The notes under the pieces were generated by a model. The model did no database searches. It worked only from the letters and a program-made list of their open reading frames with translations, and was not told where the DNA came from. Positions 6,126-13,501 of a stretch of DNA of 19,300 bases are shown one piece after another. Source of the stretch: CADEFX01 sp050260355 (GTDB lineage Bacteria > Pseudomonadota > Alphaproteobacteria > Rhizobiales > Hyphomicrobiaceae); assembly GCA_050260355.1 (NCBI GenBank), contig JBLNBZ010000095.1:1-19300 (forward strand). Direction: 5' to 3'. Both the position numbers and the translations under genes were made by a program. How positions within the stretch are numbered: the first letter of the stretch is position 1; each line of letters opens with the position of its first letter.

Positions 6126-7289
6126 TCAGCGCATGTGATAGACGTGCGCGCCGATGCGGCGCAGGTTGATGCCGCCGAAATTCTTGATGGCGAGATGGCC
6201 ATCGACGTCGGGATGCACGCCATCGGTCGTGTAGCCACTGATCCAAACGCCGCTGTCGCGCGCCGTCTCCACTGCGTCGGCGATCTCGAAATAGCCGGCC
6301 GTCGGCAAAGGCCGCGAGCGGACGGAGGCGTTGTAGGCGATGCGCTGCGCCTCCGGGCCGGCGCCCACATCGCAAAAATTGAGCGTGCAGACGTGGATCG
6401 GCCGCGGCGCGAGGTGGTCCCACACCGCCCGTTCCAGCGCCAGGGCGTCGGCCGCCGTGGTGTCGTTGTCAACGATGTCGGTCGCGCCGATCAGCGACAT
6501 GACGTGGCTGCAGTAGCGGTGCAGCTCGAATGAGCGCGGATAGGCGGCGAGCGTGTACTCGACAGCGGCCAGGCCCGACACGCCGAAGTTGATGTAAGCG
6601 TGCGTCGGCCCGACCGAGCGGGCCATCTCGCCCATGTCGCCGCTATCGTCGCCAGTGGCGGTGTCGTCGACGCCGTGCACGAGGCTAGGGCCGATGAGGG
6701 CGAACGAGGGGCGCCGTGTCGGCCCGACGATGGCGAGCGGGCCGCACCAATCGGCCTCCGTGTTGGTCAGCGTGCCCGACATGGTGAGGTCGGAGCCGGC
6801 CTGGATGGCATCGCCTTGCGCCTCGTTGAGGTAGGTCGAGGTGACGGCGCCGCTGGACACGTTGTCAGCGGCGATGCACATGGGGATGAAGCGGCCGGTG
6901 TAGGCGATGCGCACGTAGAACTTGGCGCCCCGGGGAATGTAGACGCGGGCGAGATCGGTCCACGTGGTGGTGCCGCTGGCAGCGGCAATGGTCGCGGCGC
7001 CGCCGAACTTGAGCTGCGTGAAGACGCCGACGGGATACTCGATCGAGGCAGCGAGCGTGAGCGAGTTGCCGGAGGCCGCCTCGAGCTTCGGGAAGATGGT
7101 GCGGTTGACGTACCAGTTGGGCAGCGCCACCTGCAGCGCCGTGATGGTGTCGCGCGCGAAGTGATAGGTGCGCGAGGTGAACGTGACCGAGCTGCCGAAA
7201 TCGAACAGCGAGGTCGGGATGCGGCAGCGCGTGGCGAGCTGGCCGATGTAGGGCCTGGGCGTCAGCGGTGTGCGCAACAGCGGCTGCAT
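6126..7289 (-). CDS. SGNH/GDSL-type hydrolase-like phage structural protein, 387 aa
   Basis: Residues 1-190 look like a beta-rich structural part (SLFDFGSSVTFTSRTYHFAR, AKFYVRIAYTGRFIPMCIA). From about 195 on, the hydrolase pattern appears: block I ALIGPSLVHG with putative nucleophile Ser202 (GPS replacing the usual GDS), block II INFGVSG with Gly236, a block-III-like IGATDI at 267-272 with the usual Asn not evident, and block V DGVHP with Asp356 and His359. Ser-Asp-His order fits an esterase/deacetylase fold acting on sugar esters. In a tail module this would suit modification of host surface polysaccharide, which is inference. The GPS and missing Asn make it divergent, and activity cannot be assumed. 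The start follows GAGGG and lies 7 nt beyond the stop of the preceding gene. Confidence 0.8.
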   Translation of the reverse strand: MQPLLRTPLTPRPYIGQLATRCRIPTSLFDFGSSVTFTSRTYHFARDTITALQVALPNWYVNRTIFPKLEAASGNSLTLAASIEYPVGVFTQLKFGGAATIAAASGTTTWTDLARVYIPRGAKFYVRIAYTGRFIPMCIAADNVSSGAVTSTYLNEAQGDAIQAGSDLTMSGTLTNTEADWCGPLAIVGPTRRPSFALIGPSLVHGVDDTATGDDSGDMGEMARSVGPTHAYINFGVSGLAAVEYTLAAYPRSFELHRYCSHVMSLIGATDIVDNDTTAADALALERAVWDHLAPRPIHVCTLNFCDVGAGPEAQRIAYNASVRSRPLPTAGYFEIADAVETARDSGVWISGYTTDGVHPDVDGHLAIKNFGGINLRRIGAHVYHMR

Positions 7290-7296
7290 CAGGCCC

Positions 7297-8070
7297 TCAG
7301 TTCTGGACGATCTCGGGAACCAGCGTGAAGGTCTGGCTGCTCGCCGGCGTGAAGCCGCCGCTGTTGGTCACCAGCATCGACCAGTACACGGTCTGGCCCG
7401 AGGCGAGCTTGACGCCGATATCGCCGCCGATGTCGGGCACGCCGACGCCATAGGCGCCGTCCCCGACCTGGGTCAGCACCACGTCAGCCGCGCCGAGCCA
7501 GTTGGCGGCCCCCGTGGCCACCGCATAGGCGCCGTTGTCGCCGTTCGTGAAGGTGGGCGCCGCCGACCAGAACTCGACGCGCAGCACGATGCCGGCCATG
7601 CCCGAGGTCTTGTTGGTGTAAAGCCGGAAGCGGCGCATCAGGAAGGAGCCGGCCGCCACGCGCGCGGCGGTGAACGAGGGCACAGTGATGGAGCCGGCCG
7701 TGGTGTTGTTGGCGATGAGATCGTTGGCCGTGTAGGGCGTGGTGTTGGCGGGCCTGGTCAGGGTCGAGGCCGGATTGGCGATCACGCCGCCGACGGCGCC
7801 GACGAAATTCTCGCCGGCGGCCAGCGCCAGGCCCGAGGAGATGATGGTCGAGAGCCGCTGCGCGATGCGCTGCAGGCGGCCGTTGAGACCGGAGGCGGCG
7901 GTGTCGGTGGCCGGCGCCGTCTCGTTGAGCGGGCCGATCACGTCGTCGCTGTTGTCGCCGGCGCCGCCGATCGACACCACCTGGCGGAATGCGCCCGAGG
8001 TTTGACGGATGCCCTCGACATCCTCGCCGGCGGCCGGCAGCTCTGCGGTTTCAGACGTGAACGTCGCCAT
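7297..8070 (-). CDS. Phage structural protein, 257 aa
   Basis: I recognise the style rather than a named family: MATFTSETAELPAAGEDVEG at the start, a helical stretch (NGRLQRIAQRLSTIISSGLA), and a beta-rich C-terminal half (SITVPSFTAARVAAGSFLMR, GIVLRVEFWSAAPTFTNGDN, GQTVYWSMLVTNSGGFTPAS). Proteins of this kind occur in phages as tail or capsid decoration components, often next to SGNH-type proteins and small beta-rich proteins, as here. There is no signal peptide or membrane segment. It is part of the leftward operon, 12 nt after the 218-aa gene and 7 nt before the hydrolase gene. The product name is based on neighbours and composition. Confidence 0.75.
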   Translation of the reverse strand: MATFTSETAELPAAGEDVEGIRQTSGAFRQVVSIGGAGDNSDDVIGPLNETAPATDTAASGLNGRLQRIAQRLSTIISSGLALAAGENFVGAVGGVIANPASTLTRPANTTPYTANDLIANNTTAGSITVPSFTAARVAAGSFLMRRFRLYTNKTSGMAGIVLRVEFWSAAPTFTNGDNGAYAVATGAANWLGAADVVLTQVGDGAYGVGVPDIGGDIGVKLASGQTVYWSMLVTNSGGFTPASSQTFTLVPEIVQN

Positions 8071-8082
8071 GGCGTGGTCCTA

Positions 8083-8739
8083 TCAGGTGCCCGTCGTCAT
8101 CTCGCCGAGCGTGGTCACGGTGCCGTCGTCACCGACCGTGCGCTTCTGGCCGACGGTGGAGCCGTCGTCATTGAACAGGCGATACTCGCTCGCGGTCTGC
8201 TCGACCTTGTTGCGCCACGCCTTGTACAAGTAGCCGATCTTGGCAGCGAGACTGAGGGTGGCGCCGGGCGTTGCCTGGCCGGGCTCGGCGTAGGTATCGA
8301 CGTTGAGCGCGTCGACGACCTCGGCATTGACCTGGGCCGCGGACAGATTGTTGAGCCCGGCGACGGCAGTACCGACGGCGCTTACGCCGGCGTCGGTGGC
8401 AGGCGCAGCCGAGCTGCCGTAGATGGCGTCGTAGGCCGCGGCCGTCAGCACCTCGAACTCGTGATAGACGACCAGCGCGCCGGCCATCTGGCAAGCGAGC
8501 TGCAGTCGGCCGACCGTGCCGGTGTCGGTCGCATCGAGCGTGATCGTGTAGAAGCCCAACGCATCGTGCGTACCGCCGCCAGAGTTCTTGTTGGCGAACG
8601 CGGCGCCGTTCTTGCTGAGCTTGATGTCGGTGTTGGCGATGGTGAGGCCGGTCTGCGCCGTGACGCCGTCCGTGCTGCTCACGAACGGACCGATCTTGAC
8701 CGACTGGCTGGCCGTGGACTGTCTCAGGTGCATTGCCAT
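8083..8739 (-). CDS. Phage tail-fibre or receptor-binding-type protein, 218 aa
   Basis: The N-terminal pattern (QSVKIGPFVSSTDGVTAQTG, then TIANTDIKLSKNGAAFANKN, then GFYTITLDATDTGTVGRL) is common in phage appendage proteins: a small beta sandwich that converts a declared value into a boundary-type domain. It is followed by YHEFEVLTAAAYDAIYG, a linker (SSAAPATDAGVSAVGTAVAG) and a helical segment (LSAAQVNAEVVDALNVDTYA). The end (KIGYLYKAWRNKVEQTASEY, LFNDDGSTVGQKRTVGDDG) also resembles the tail ends of phage proteins. The ATG lies 1 nt from the stop of the previous gene, indicating translational coupling. The same helical phrase style recurs in the 258-aa protein upstream, suggesting a shared assembly. 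Confidence 0.8.
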   Translation of the reverse strand: MAMHLRQSTASQSVKIGPFVSSTDGVTAQTGLTIANTDIKLSKNGAAFANKNSGGGTHDALGFYTITLDATDTGTVGRLQLACQMAGALVVYHEFEVLTAAAYDAIYGSSAAPATDAGVSAVGTAVAGLNNLSAAQVNAEVVDALNVDTYAEPGQATPGATLSLAAKIGYLYKAWRNKVEQTASEYRLFNDDGSTVGQKRTVGDDGTVTTLGEMTTGT

Positions 8740-8740
8740 G

Positions 8741-9442
8741 TCAGGCCGCCTTCATGCGTCGATAGTGCTCGCGCAGGACCGGCACGAGCGAAGCGGACGC
8801 GCCCCGCAGCGAGACAGTCTGCGCAACGGTGAACAACTCGCTCGCGGCCAGCGTGAACGCGCCGGGGTTGTCGCTCGCCGCATTGAGCTGGCGCGAGGCG
8901 ACGGCGAGGCGGAACGTGCCGCCGCCGTCGTTGACGGTGACCTGCGCCGCCGTCGTGTAGGCCGCCGGCGGGCTCGAGATGGCCGGAGCCGCGCCACCAC
9001 ACGACATGATGGCGAGCCACAGATCGTCGGCCGCGCCCCAACCTGGCGTCAGCGCATCCGGGTTCGGCGAGGCCGTATTGTCCTGGTCAACGCCAGCGCT
9101 GGCCGCAATGTCGGTGCCGTTCCAGCCCGTGATCCTGAGCGAGATATGCGCCGAGTTGTCGGCGACGGATGTCGTAAAGGCCTGCGTTGCGCCTTCCGAG
9201 CCCGTCGCCGTCTTGCGGAACAGGCAGAGCTTGCCCGGGCCGCCGATCGAGTTGGCCCACGTCACGACGCCGAGGCTGGCCCAGCCCGCCGGTGTGGCAG
9301 GCACCTGGCCGCCGTAGGTGCAGATCACCACCAGCAGCAGATTGCCAGCGACGATGCCGGATGGCAGCGCAACGTTGTGCGTCGTGCTGCTGGAGGGACC
9401 AACCGCACTCGTATTGAAGGCTGCGATTGCTGGGAAGGCCAC
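8741..9442 (-). CDS. Phage structural beta-rich protein, 233 aa (GTG start)
   Basis: The start is GTG (complement of 9440-9442), overlapping the stop of the preceding gene by one base. The product begins MAFPAIAAFNTSAVGPSSST and contains a sequence of beta strands (GNLLLVVICTYGG, HISLRITGWNGTDIAAS, DDLWLAIMSCGGAAPAISSP, GTFRLAVASRQLN). This is the pattern of jelly-roll-type phage appendage proteins in which a value-added beta sandwich ends in a short basic tail (LREHYRRMKAA). No catalytic motif or signal peptide is visible. I cannot name the family more exactly. Context within the leftward block supports a virion component. Confidence 0.75.
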   Translation of the reverse strand: MAFPAIAAFNTSAVGPSSSTTHNVALPSGIVAGNLLLVVICTYGGQVPATPAGWASLGVVTWANSIGGPGKLCLFRKTATGSEGATQAFTTSVADNSAHISLRITGWNGTDIAASAGVDQDNTASPNPDALTPGWGAADDLWLAIMSCGGAAPAISSPPAAYTTAAQVTVNDGGGTFRLAVASRQLNAASDNPGAFTLAASELFTVAQTVSLRGASASLVPVLREHYRRMKAA

Positions 9443-9810
9443 TACGCACTACCCCGCAAATGATCGGGCAGGGGCGGCAAATCGACCGTCCGGCCGGCGA
9501 GCTTGTGCGTGCTGTCGCTGCAATATTCGATGCGGCCGTCGCGAATGAAGTAGTGGCAAATGCCGCAGCGGAAGTCCGGATCGCTCTCGGTGCACCAGCA
9601 TTCCTTACCCTGCCATCCGGGCACGAAATGCCCGCTCCGGATCAGGATGGATGGCGCAAAGGTCGGCCGATCGACGTTGCCGTCAAACGACCAGACCGGC
9701 GCGCCGGGCCGCGATGGCGCGGTGGCGATGACGTGCATCTGCTTGCAGCCAGGGCACCAGTGGCTGTAGCCGTGCTGGTGCTGGCGCAGAGCGGCGCTGA
9801 CTTGTCCCAT
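9442..9810 (-). CDS. DUF6527-like cysteine-rich phage protein, 122 aa
   Basis: I chose the ATG at 9808-9810, because upstream of it the open frame reads as an Arg/Ser shadow of the next gene. Residues 18-23 form a CPGC knuckle (WCPGCKQMH), then PVWSFDGNVDRPTFAPSI (about 38-55), then further Cys residues near 71, 73, 82 and 85 with CHYF, and the ending DGRIEYCSDSTHKLAGRTV-x-LP. That combination (CPGC, W-x-F-x-G-N/D-x-x-x-PTF-x-PS, CH-x-F-x-DG-x-I-x-x-x-x-D-x-THxLAG) is what I associate with DUF6527, a small phage protein family with a probable metal-binding site and unknown role. Its position inside a tail block may reflect late expression rather than virion membership. Confidence 0.8.
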   Translation of the reverse strand: MGQVSAALRQHQHGYSHWCPGCKQMHVIATAPSRPGAPVWSFDGNVDRPTFAPSILIRSGHFVPGWQGKECWCTESDPDFRCGICHYFIRDGRIEYCSDSTHKLAGRTVDLPPLPDHLRGSA

Positions 9811-9850
9811 GGCGTCGTCCAGGTTTGGTGGCTGCGACGGCGAGAGGCGT

Positions 9851-10627
9851 TTAAGTACGCGCCGCGCCGGTCGGGGTTTCGGCGTCGTCGAGGGTGACCA
9901 CGAAGGCGGTCGTGACGCCGTCCAATTTCTTGACGGTGAGCGAGGTGCCGCTGATCGAGAACATGCTGAGCAGCTGTTGCAGGCCGTAGAGAAGCTGGAT
10001 CGGGCTCGCCTCCTCGCCGTTGGCGGCATAGCTCTCGGTCATCGGCGCGGTGCCTTTTGCGAAGTCATAGGCCGCCGTGAGCGTCATGGCGTCACCGGTG
10101 GCCGCCGGAGAGCTCGGCAAATTATCGGTCTTGGCTTTGATCGCCGCGATCTCAGTGTCGAGATAGCCGGCGATGGTGGCAAGCACCGAGCTGACGGCGG
10201 CGACATCGGCTGACACCGATGCACCGGCCGGTGCGCCGAGACGTGCGTAGGCATCGCCGCTCTGGACGACGTTGGTGGTGAGGGGCACGCGCTCATTAAA
10301 CACGAACGCGCCGGCCACCTTGACCGTGAGCTGCACCCAGTCGGCGCCGGCCGCGAACGCGGCATCGGGCCAGTCGACGCGGTAGGTGCCCGGCATATTG
10401 GTGGCGTCGATCTCTTTGACGCCGCCATCGCTGTGCGCCGAGTTGACGGCGGCCAGATCACTTGCTGCGACGGCGGTGCGCGTGCCGCCCTGGCGCAGGT
10501 AGGACAGCGTCATGTCGGCCGCGGCTTTGCCCGTCATCTCCGTGCTGTCGGAGGTGGCGCGAAGCACGATCGTCCATGAGACGTCGGTCGAGCCCGCGCG
10601 CACGCCGCCCTGCAGTTTGTCGCTCAT
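9851..10627 (-). CDS. Phage tail-fibre-like protein, 258 aa
   Basis: Residues 1-125 form a beta-rich domain (VSWTIVLRATSDSTEMTGKA, GTYRVDWPDAAFAAGADWVQ, LTVKVAGAFVFNERVPLTTN). Next comes a typical phage hinge phrase, DAYARLGAPAGASVSADVAA, and an alpha-helical segment (LDTEIAAIKAKTDNLPSSPA), probably a trimeric coiled coil. The C-terminal part has LLYGLQQLLSMFSISGTSLT and KKLDGVTTAFVVTLDDAETP. The phrase ARLGAPAGASVSADVAAV plus IKAKTDNLPSSPA is very common in phage appendage proteins. It probably builds part of a fibre or adaptor; the exact role is inference. The gene lies 1 nt after the stop of the preceding gene and 40 nt before the DUF6527-like gene. Confidence 0.8.
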   Translation of the reverse strand: MSDKLQGGVRAGSTDVSWTIVLRATSDSTEMTGKAAADMTLSYLRQGGTRTAVAASDLAAVNSAHSDGGVKEIDATNMPGTYRVDWPDAAFAAGADWVQLTVKVAGAFVFNERVPLTTNVVQSGDAYARLGAPAGASVSADVAAVSSVLATIAGYLDTEIAAIKAKTDNLPSSPAATGDAMTLTAAYDFAKGTAPMTESYAANGEEASPIQLLYGLQQLLSMFSISGTSLTVKKLDGVTTAFVVTLDDAETPTGAART

Positions 10628-10628
10628 A

Positions 10629-11768
10629 TCACAGGGCTCCGATCATGCCGATTGGATTGCCGGAGCCGCCGCCGGCGCCCGCGCCATCATCGAAGGCGGA
10701 GATGACCACACCCATAACCGGGATGATGGTGGCATCCTCGGTGAAGGCTCCGGAGAGATTATTGCGCGAGCCAAGGCGCAGATTGAGGCCGTTCGATATA
10801 AATCTGCGATACGCCGCATTGGCGAACTGAAATCTCGGCATGCGAACGCCTGCAGTCGCCGTCCCCTTCATTGCGAGACAGTAGTCCGTGTCGCGCGCCA
10901 GCGACACGGCAACATCGAGCGGCAGGAACGCCACACCGTTGATGTCGGCCTCGGCGGTCAAGGGAAAGGTCTCTAGGGCCGACGGCGTGCCGAGCGGGTC
11001 CTCATACAGTGTGAGCGTGCCATCGGGCGTCGACTGACCATTGCTGCCAAAAGCGTGCCATAGCGCTTCGATATCGACATCCCACGGCAGACGGAACAGC
11101 AAGCCGCGCTCGTCTGGATTGCTTGTATCGCCAAAAAGGTCGGCGCCGAGTGCACCAGGAATGACGCCCATCAGCGTGGCGAGCGTGCCGTCGTCGAACT
11201 CGATCAGGCAAGTCCCTATTGTATTGGCGCCGTCGATCGACCAGGCGCCACCCGTGAACGTATTGGTGAAGGGTATTCCGCCAATGCGTCGCTGAATGCC
11301 TTGCACAACGATGCTGTCCGACCCGGCACGCGCCGTCATATCGAACACGATGCAGATATAATCTCCGTGCGCGATGCTCTTGGAGCCCGTGGCCATCGCA
11401 AGGGTGATCCACGAGTTTGCGCTCAACGTGTCGACGCCGCCTGTCAGCGTGGTCTTGACATCAAAAGTGCCGTCAGGACGCGGACCCGGGCCGACCGTCG
11501 CGTCGATGTCCTGGATGCCGATGTCGACGGTGGTGCCGCCGTTGGCGAACGTGACGGCGCCGGTGCGGAAATGGATTTTCCCGCCGGACGAGCTGAGTGT
11601 CTTGGCCGATGCGGGACGCCCATCGATGAAGACGCGGCCGCAGTAGGCAATCTTCTCGCCGGTCGCATCGATGGTCCCGGCCGTCAGGTTCGTGGCGTCG
11701 TCCCCACGCGTCAGGTCGCGGTAGGTTGGGAACATCAGTCCCACGCCGGGAAGAGTGACCTTGGCCAT
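10629..11768 (-). CDS. Phage structural/appendage protein, 379 aa
   Basis: I chose the ATG at 11766-11768 (MAKVTLPGVGLMFPTYRDLT); the longer frame to 11936 reads as an arginine-rich shadow of the neighbouring gene. The protein is mostly beta: KIAYCGRVFIDGRPASAKTL, KIHFRTGAVTFANGGTTVDI, YICIVFDMTARAGSDSIVVQ, GTLTLYEDPLGTPSALETFP, DTDYCLAMKGTATAGVRMPR. A glycine-rich C-terminus (DDGAGAGGGSGNPIGMIGAL) may be a flexible tail. The repeated pattern of a declared physical quantity in a large beta-sandwich fits phage decoration or receptor-contact proteins, but no named family can be assigned. It is separated by 64 nt from the upstream gene, which may hold a processing site or weak promoter. Confidence 0.75.
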   Translation of the reverse strand: MAKVTLPGVGLMFPTYRDLTRGDDATNLTAGTIDATGEKIAYCGRVFIDGRPASAKTLSSSGGKIHFRTGAVTFANGGTTVDIGIQDIDATVGPGPRPDGTFDVKTTLTGGVDTLSANSWITLAMATGSKSIAHGDYICIVFDMTARAGSDSIVVQGIQRRIGGIPFTNTFTGGAWSIDGANTIGTCLIEFDDGTLATLMGVIPGALGADLFGDTSNPDERGLLFRLPWDVDIEALWHAFGSNGQSTPDGTLTLYEDPLGTPSALETFPLTAEADINGVAFLPLDVAVSLARDTDYCLAMKGTATAGVRMPRFQFANAAYRRFISNGLNLRLGSRNNLSGAFTEDATIIPVMGVVISAFDDGAGAGGGSGNPIGMIGAL

Positions 11769-11832
11769 CAGGACGCGAGCCTCATGTCCGCCGGCGCTCT
11801 GCGCTGCTCCATGCGCAAGGAGCGCCGCGCTC

Positions 11833-12237
11833 TCAGAGGGAGAAGATCTTGTTGGCGCCGCTGGACCAGGCGACGTTGATGTTGCCGCCGTTGGGCGTGA
11901 CCGGCAGTCCCGACGCCGCCGTGTCGATCCAGGCAATCAACGGCGAGGTGGCCGGGTTGCCAGTGTCCTTGTAGAGCAGGATCACCTCGACCTGGTCGCC
12001 GGTGACCGACGGGAAGGTTATGTCGTCAGCATCGAACACGCCGTTGGTGATCGACTTGTTGTTGAGCGTCTGCGGCGTGCCGACGATGCCGGCCGACACG
12101 TCGTCAAGAAAATCGTGCGCCGTGTTGAAGGAGACATCGTTGGAGTCGACCAAGGCCGCCTTGATGGTGTCGGCCATCAGATCGATGTCGCCGCCGAGCA
12201 GAAGCTCCTTGAACTTGGGGTAGAGAGCACTGGCCAT
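11833..12237 (-). CDS. Conserved phage structural protein, 134 aa
   Basis: First gene of the leftward block. The sequence MASALYPKFKELLLGGDIDL, AALVDSNDVSFNTAHDFLDD, KSITNGVFDADDITFPSVTG, AWIDTAASGLPVTPNGGNIN and the end WSSGANKIFSL match a phage protein type I know from many tailed-phage genomes, where it lies among head-tail or tail genes. It is probably a virion component; the exact position in the particle is not known to me. About 134 residues is the usual length for the type, so it appears complete. The region upstream of its start (12238-12390) would contain the leftward promoter; I could not pick one with confidence. Confidence 0.85.
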   Translation of the reverse strand: MASALYPKFKELLLGGDIDLMADTIKAALVDSNDVSFNTAHDFLDDVSAGIVGTPQTLNNKSITNGVFDADDITFPSVTGDQVEVILLYKDTGNPATSPLIAWIDTAASGLPVTPNGGNINVAWSSGANKIFSL

Positions 12238-12392
12238 GAGTGTGGTTCCCTAAGAGCGATTGAGCGGGTTGATCGGAGAAGAACTGCGCGGCGCTGATTT
12301 GACCTCGGCACGCGGGTCTGGAACACTTTGATCCTGACGGAACGCAACGAGCCCGTGTCATCCACAGCCCCGCGCGGCAAGTCCAGTCATTG

Positions 12393-12421
12393 TTGACGAC
12401 GGACGATCAGTGTGGTCTAGT
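12393..12421 (+). promoter_or_regulatory. Probable rightward promoter
   Basis: TTGACG at 12393-12398, a 17-nt spacer, and TCTAGT at 12416-12421 form a plausible sigma-70-type promoter. The -10 contains the GTCTAG motif shared by other intergenic regions here. It would produce a leader of roughly 240 nt before the ATG at 12668. The leader holds two hairpins (12529-12552 and 12575-12596) and a possible nine-codon leader peptide (MEQLIGVMS, 12579-12608) behind AGAGCAAAAGAGCACCC. Confidence 0.5.
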
Positions 12422-12528
12422 ATTCGGCGACAAAGAGATCACGCGAGGGGACGCAACAAGAGCGCTGCAAAAGCGCGGGGAGGACACGTCACCGAGTGTG
12501 AAAGGGAGGGAGCCCAAAAACAAAAAGT

Positions 12529-12552
12529 GGGGTGGCGCGAGCACGCCACCCC
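12529..12552 (-). terminator. Rho-independent terminator, strongest for leftward transcription
   Basis: GGGGTGGCG pairs perfectly with CGCCACCCC around a 6-nt loop. On the minus strand the stem is followed by ACTTTTTGTTTTTGGG, a textbook U-tract. On the plus strand it is followed only by GGACTTTC, so termination should be strong leftward and weak rightward. No leftward gene is apparent immediately to its right. A second hairpin, CCCGATG/CATCGGG, lies at 12575-12596. Confidence 0.65.
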
Positions 12553-12667
12553 GGACTTTCAGAGCAAAAGAGCACCCGATGGAGCAACTCATCGGGGTCA
12601 TGTCCTGATCCCAGGTCGTAACGGCCACCGAGCAAGTGGCACCTGAAATCAAAGGAGCGCGTCGACT

Positions 12668-13177
12668 ATGCAGAATACCGCCCAGCGCGTCAAGCCGTCC
12701 GCGACCAATCCGGTCGTCGGCTGGCTCATTGATCCACAGCAATGCAGCGTCACGCCGGCCGCCTACGATGGCGACTACCGCACGATCTACAGGCTGTGCC
12801 GCTTCGATCTGTTCACCGTGGTCGAGTTCGGCAGCGATGCCCTGTTCGTCGACGACGAGGGCCTGCTCAAGCAGCCGCGCCACTTCTTCGCCCTCGACGG
12901 CTACCAACAGCCGCTCGCCGGCTGCGGGCTGATGCTCGGCACCGACGAGGACGGCGACAGCGTTGCGCCTCTCTGCAGCATCGAGGAAGTCATTGCCAGC
13001 GTTCATTTTTATGAAGTTGAGTGGCACCCCTTGACGGGCAAGGCAGGGCTGCGCGAGCGCGCCTACGATGCGCGAGATCCGCTCGCCAACCTCTCCCCAC
13101 AATCGCAGGGACGGTGGTGGCCACTCAGCAGCGGTGATTTCGGGATTAAACCCACCTGGAACGGCAGGATAGAGTGA
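12668..13177 (+). CDS. Hypothetical phage protein, 169 aa
   Basis: The ATG is preceded by AAAGGAGCGCGTCGACT. No family is recognised. The sequence begins MQNTAQRVKPSATNPVVGWL and has an alternating polar/hydrophobic stretch (TIYRLCRFDLFTVVEFGSDA, LFVDDEGLLKQPRHFFALDG, CGLMLGTDEDGDSVAPL, VHFYEVEWHPLTGKAGLRER). Its opening phrase (GWLIDPQQCSVTPA) followed by LFVDDEGLL is reminiscent of phage proteins that share a small DUF3846-like organisation, but the match is too loose to call. The C-terminal part (GRWWPLSSGDFGIKPTWNGR) is probably flexible. It is the only gene between the two structured leaders and probably belongs to an early/middle transcript starting near 12430. No membrane segment is visible. 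Confidence 0.75.
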   Translation: MQNTAQRVKPSATNPVVGWLIDPQQCSVTPAAYDGDYRTIYRLCRFDLFTVVEFGSDALFVDDEGLLKQPRHFFALDGYQQPLAGCGLMLGTDEDGDSVAPLCSIEEVIASVHFYEVEWHPLTGKAGLRERAYDARDPLANLSPQSQGRWWPLSSGDFGIKPTWNGRIE

Positions 13178-13250
13178 GGCTAGGTACGATCGGCAGAACT
13201 GTCAATTCGCTTGTCAAGAGCTGGTGCTGCGACAAGGCGCCGCGGTTGAT

Positions 13251-13279
13251 TTGACATCCCAATCCACAGGGTCTAGACT
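13251..13279 (+). promoter_or_regulatory. Strong rightward promoter for the AAA+ ATPase gene
   Basis: TTGACA (consensus -35) lies at 13251-13256, followed by a 17-nt spacer and TAGACT at 13274-13279. The -10 overlaps GTCTAGAC (13271-13278), an 8-bp palindrome found in part at other intergenic sites, so a repressor or activator could bind there. Transcription would start near 13286 and give a 5' leader of about 215 nt before the ATG at 13502. Confidence 0.65.
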
Positions 13280-13343
13280 TGGCATGAGGCTCGAGGAAGG
13301 GCCTCTCCCCCTCACAAGACATGCACGTGTCGCCTCCTCCGCC

Positions 13344-13475
13344 GAGGCGTCCGGGCGAGCGCATCCCCCTCATGCCGGCAAACGGTCTTGCGTGCCGGCA
13401 GGCGCTTCAGAACCCCACCCGGACGCCTCTGCCGAGGGAGCACACCCTCGGGCCCCGCCCTGGAGCAAGGCGGGG
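13344..13475 (+). promoter_or_regulatory. Highly folded 5' leader of the AAA+ ATPase gene
   Basis: Four perfect pairings follow one another. GAGGCGTCCGGG at 13344-13355 pairs with 13418-13429 (12 bp). Inside it, TGCCGGCA at 13373-13380 pairs with 13393-13400 (8 bp). Then come CCGAGGG/CCCTCGG at 13432-13451 and CCCCGCC/GGCGGGG at 13453-13475. The last stem is followed by TTTCCC and sits 26 nt before the ATG, so it could act as an attenuator or hide the ribosome binding site (AAAGGAGCAACTTA). The stretch has no credible reading frame. It could be a cis-regulatory RNA or a separate small RNA; known riboswitch classes are not recognisable by eye. Confidence 0.55.
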
Positions 13476-13501
13476 TTTCCCTGAGCAAAAGGAGCAACTT
13501 A

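Noticed and set aside
7270..8832. Forward 520-aa frame opposite structural genes
   Set aside because: It spans three well-formed leftward genes with coupled starts and stops; the forward frame is a composition shadow.
12390..12608. Forward 72-aa frame through the 12.4-12.6 kb leader
   Set aside because: It covers a promoter and two hairpins, starts without a ribosome binding site and has shadow-like composition.
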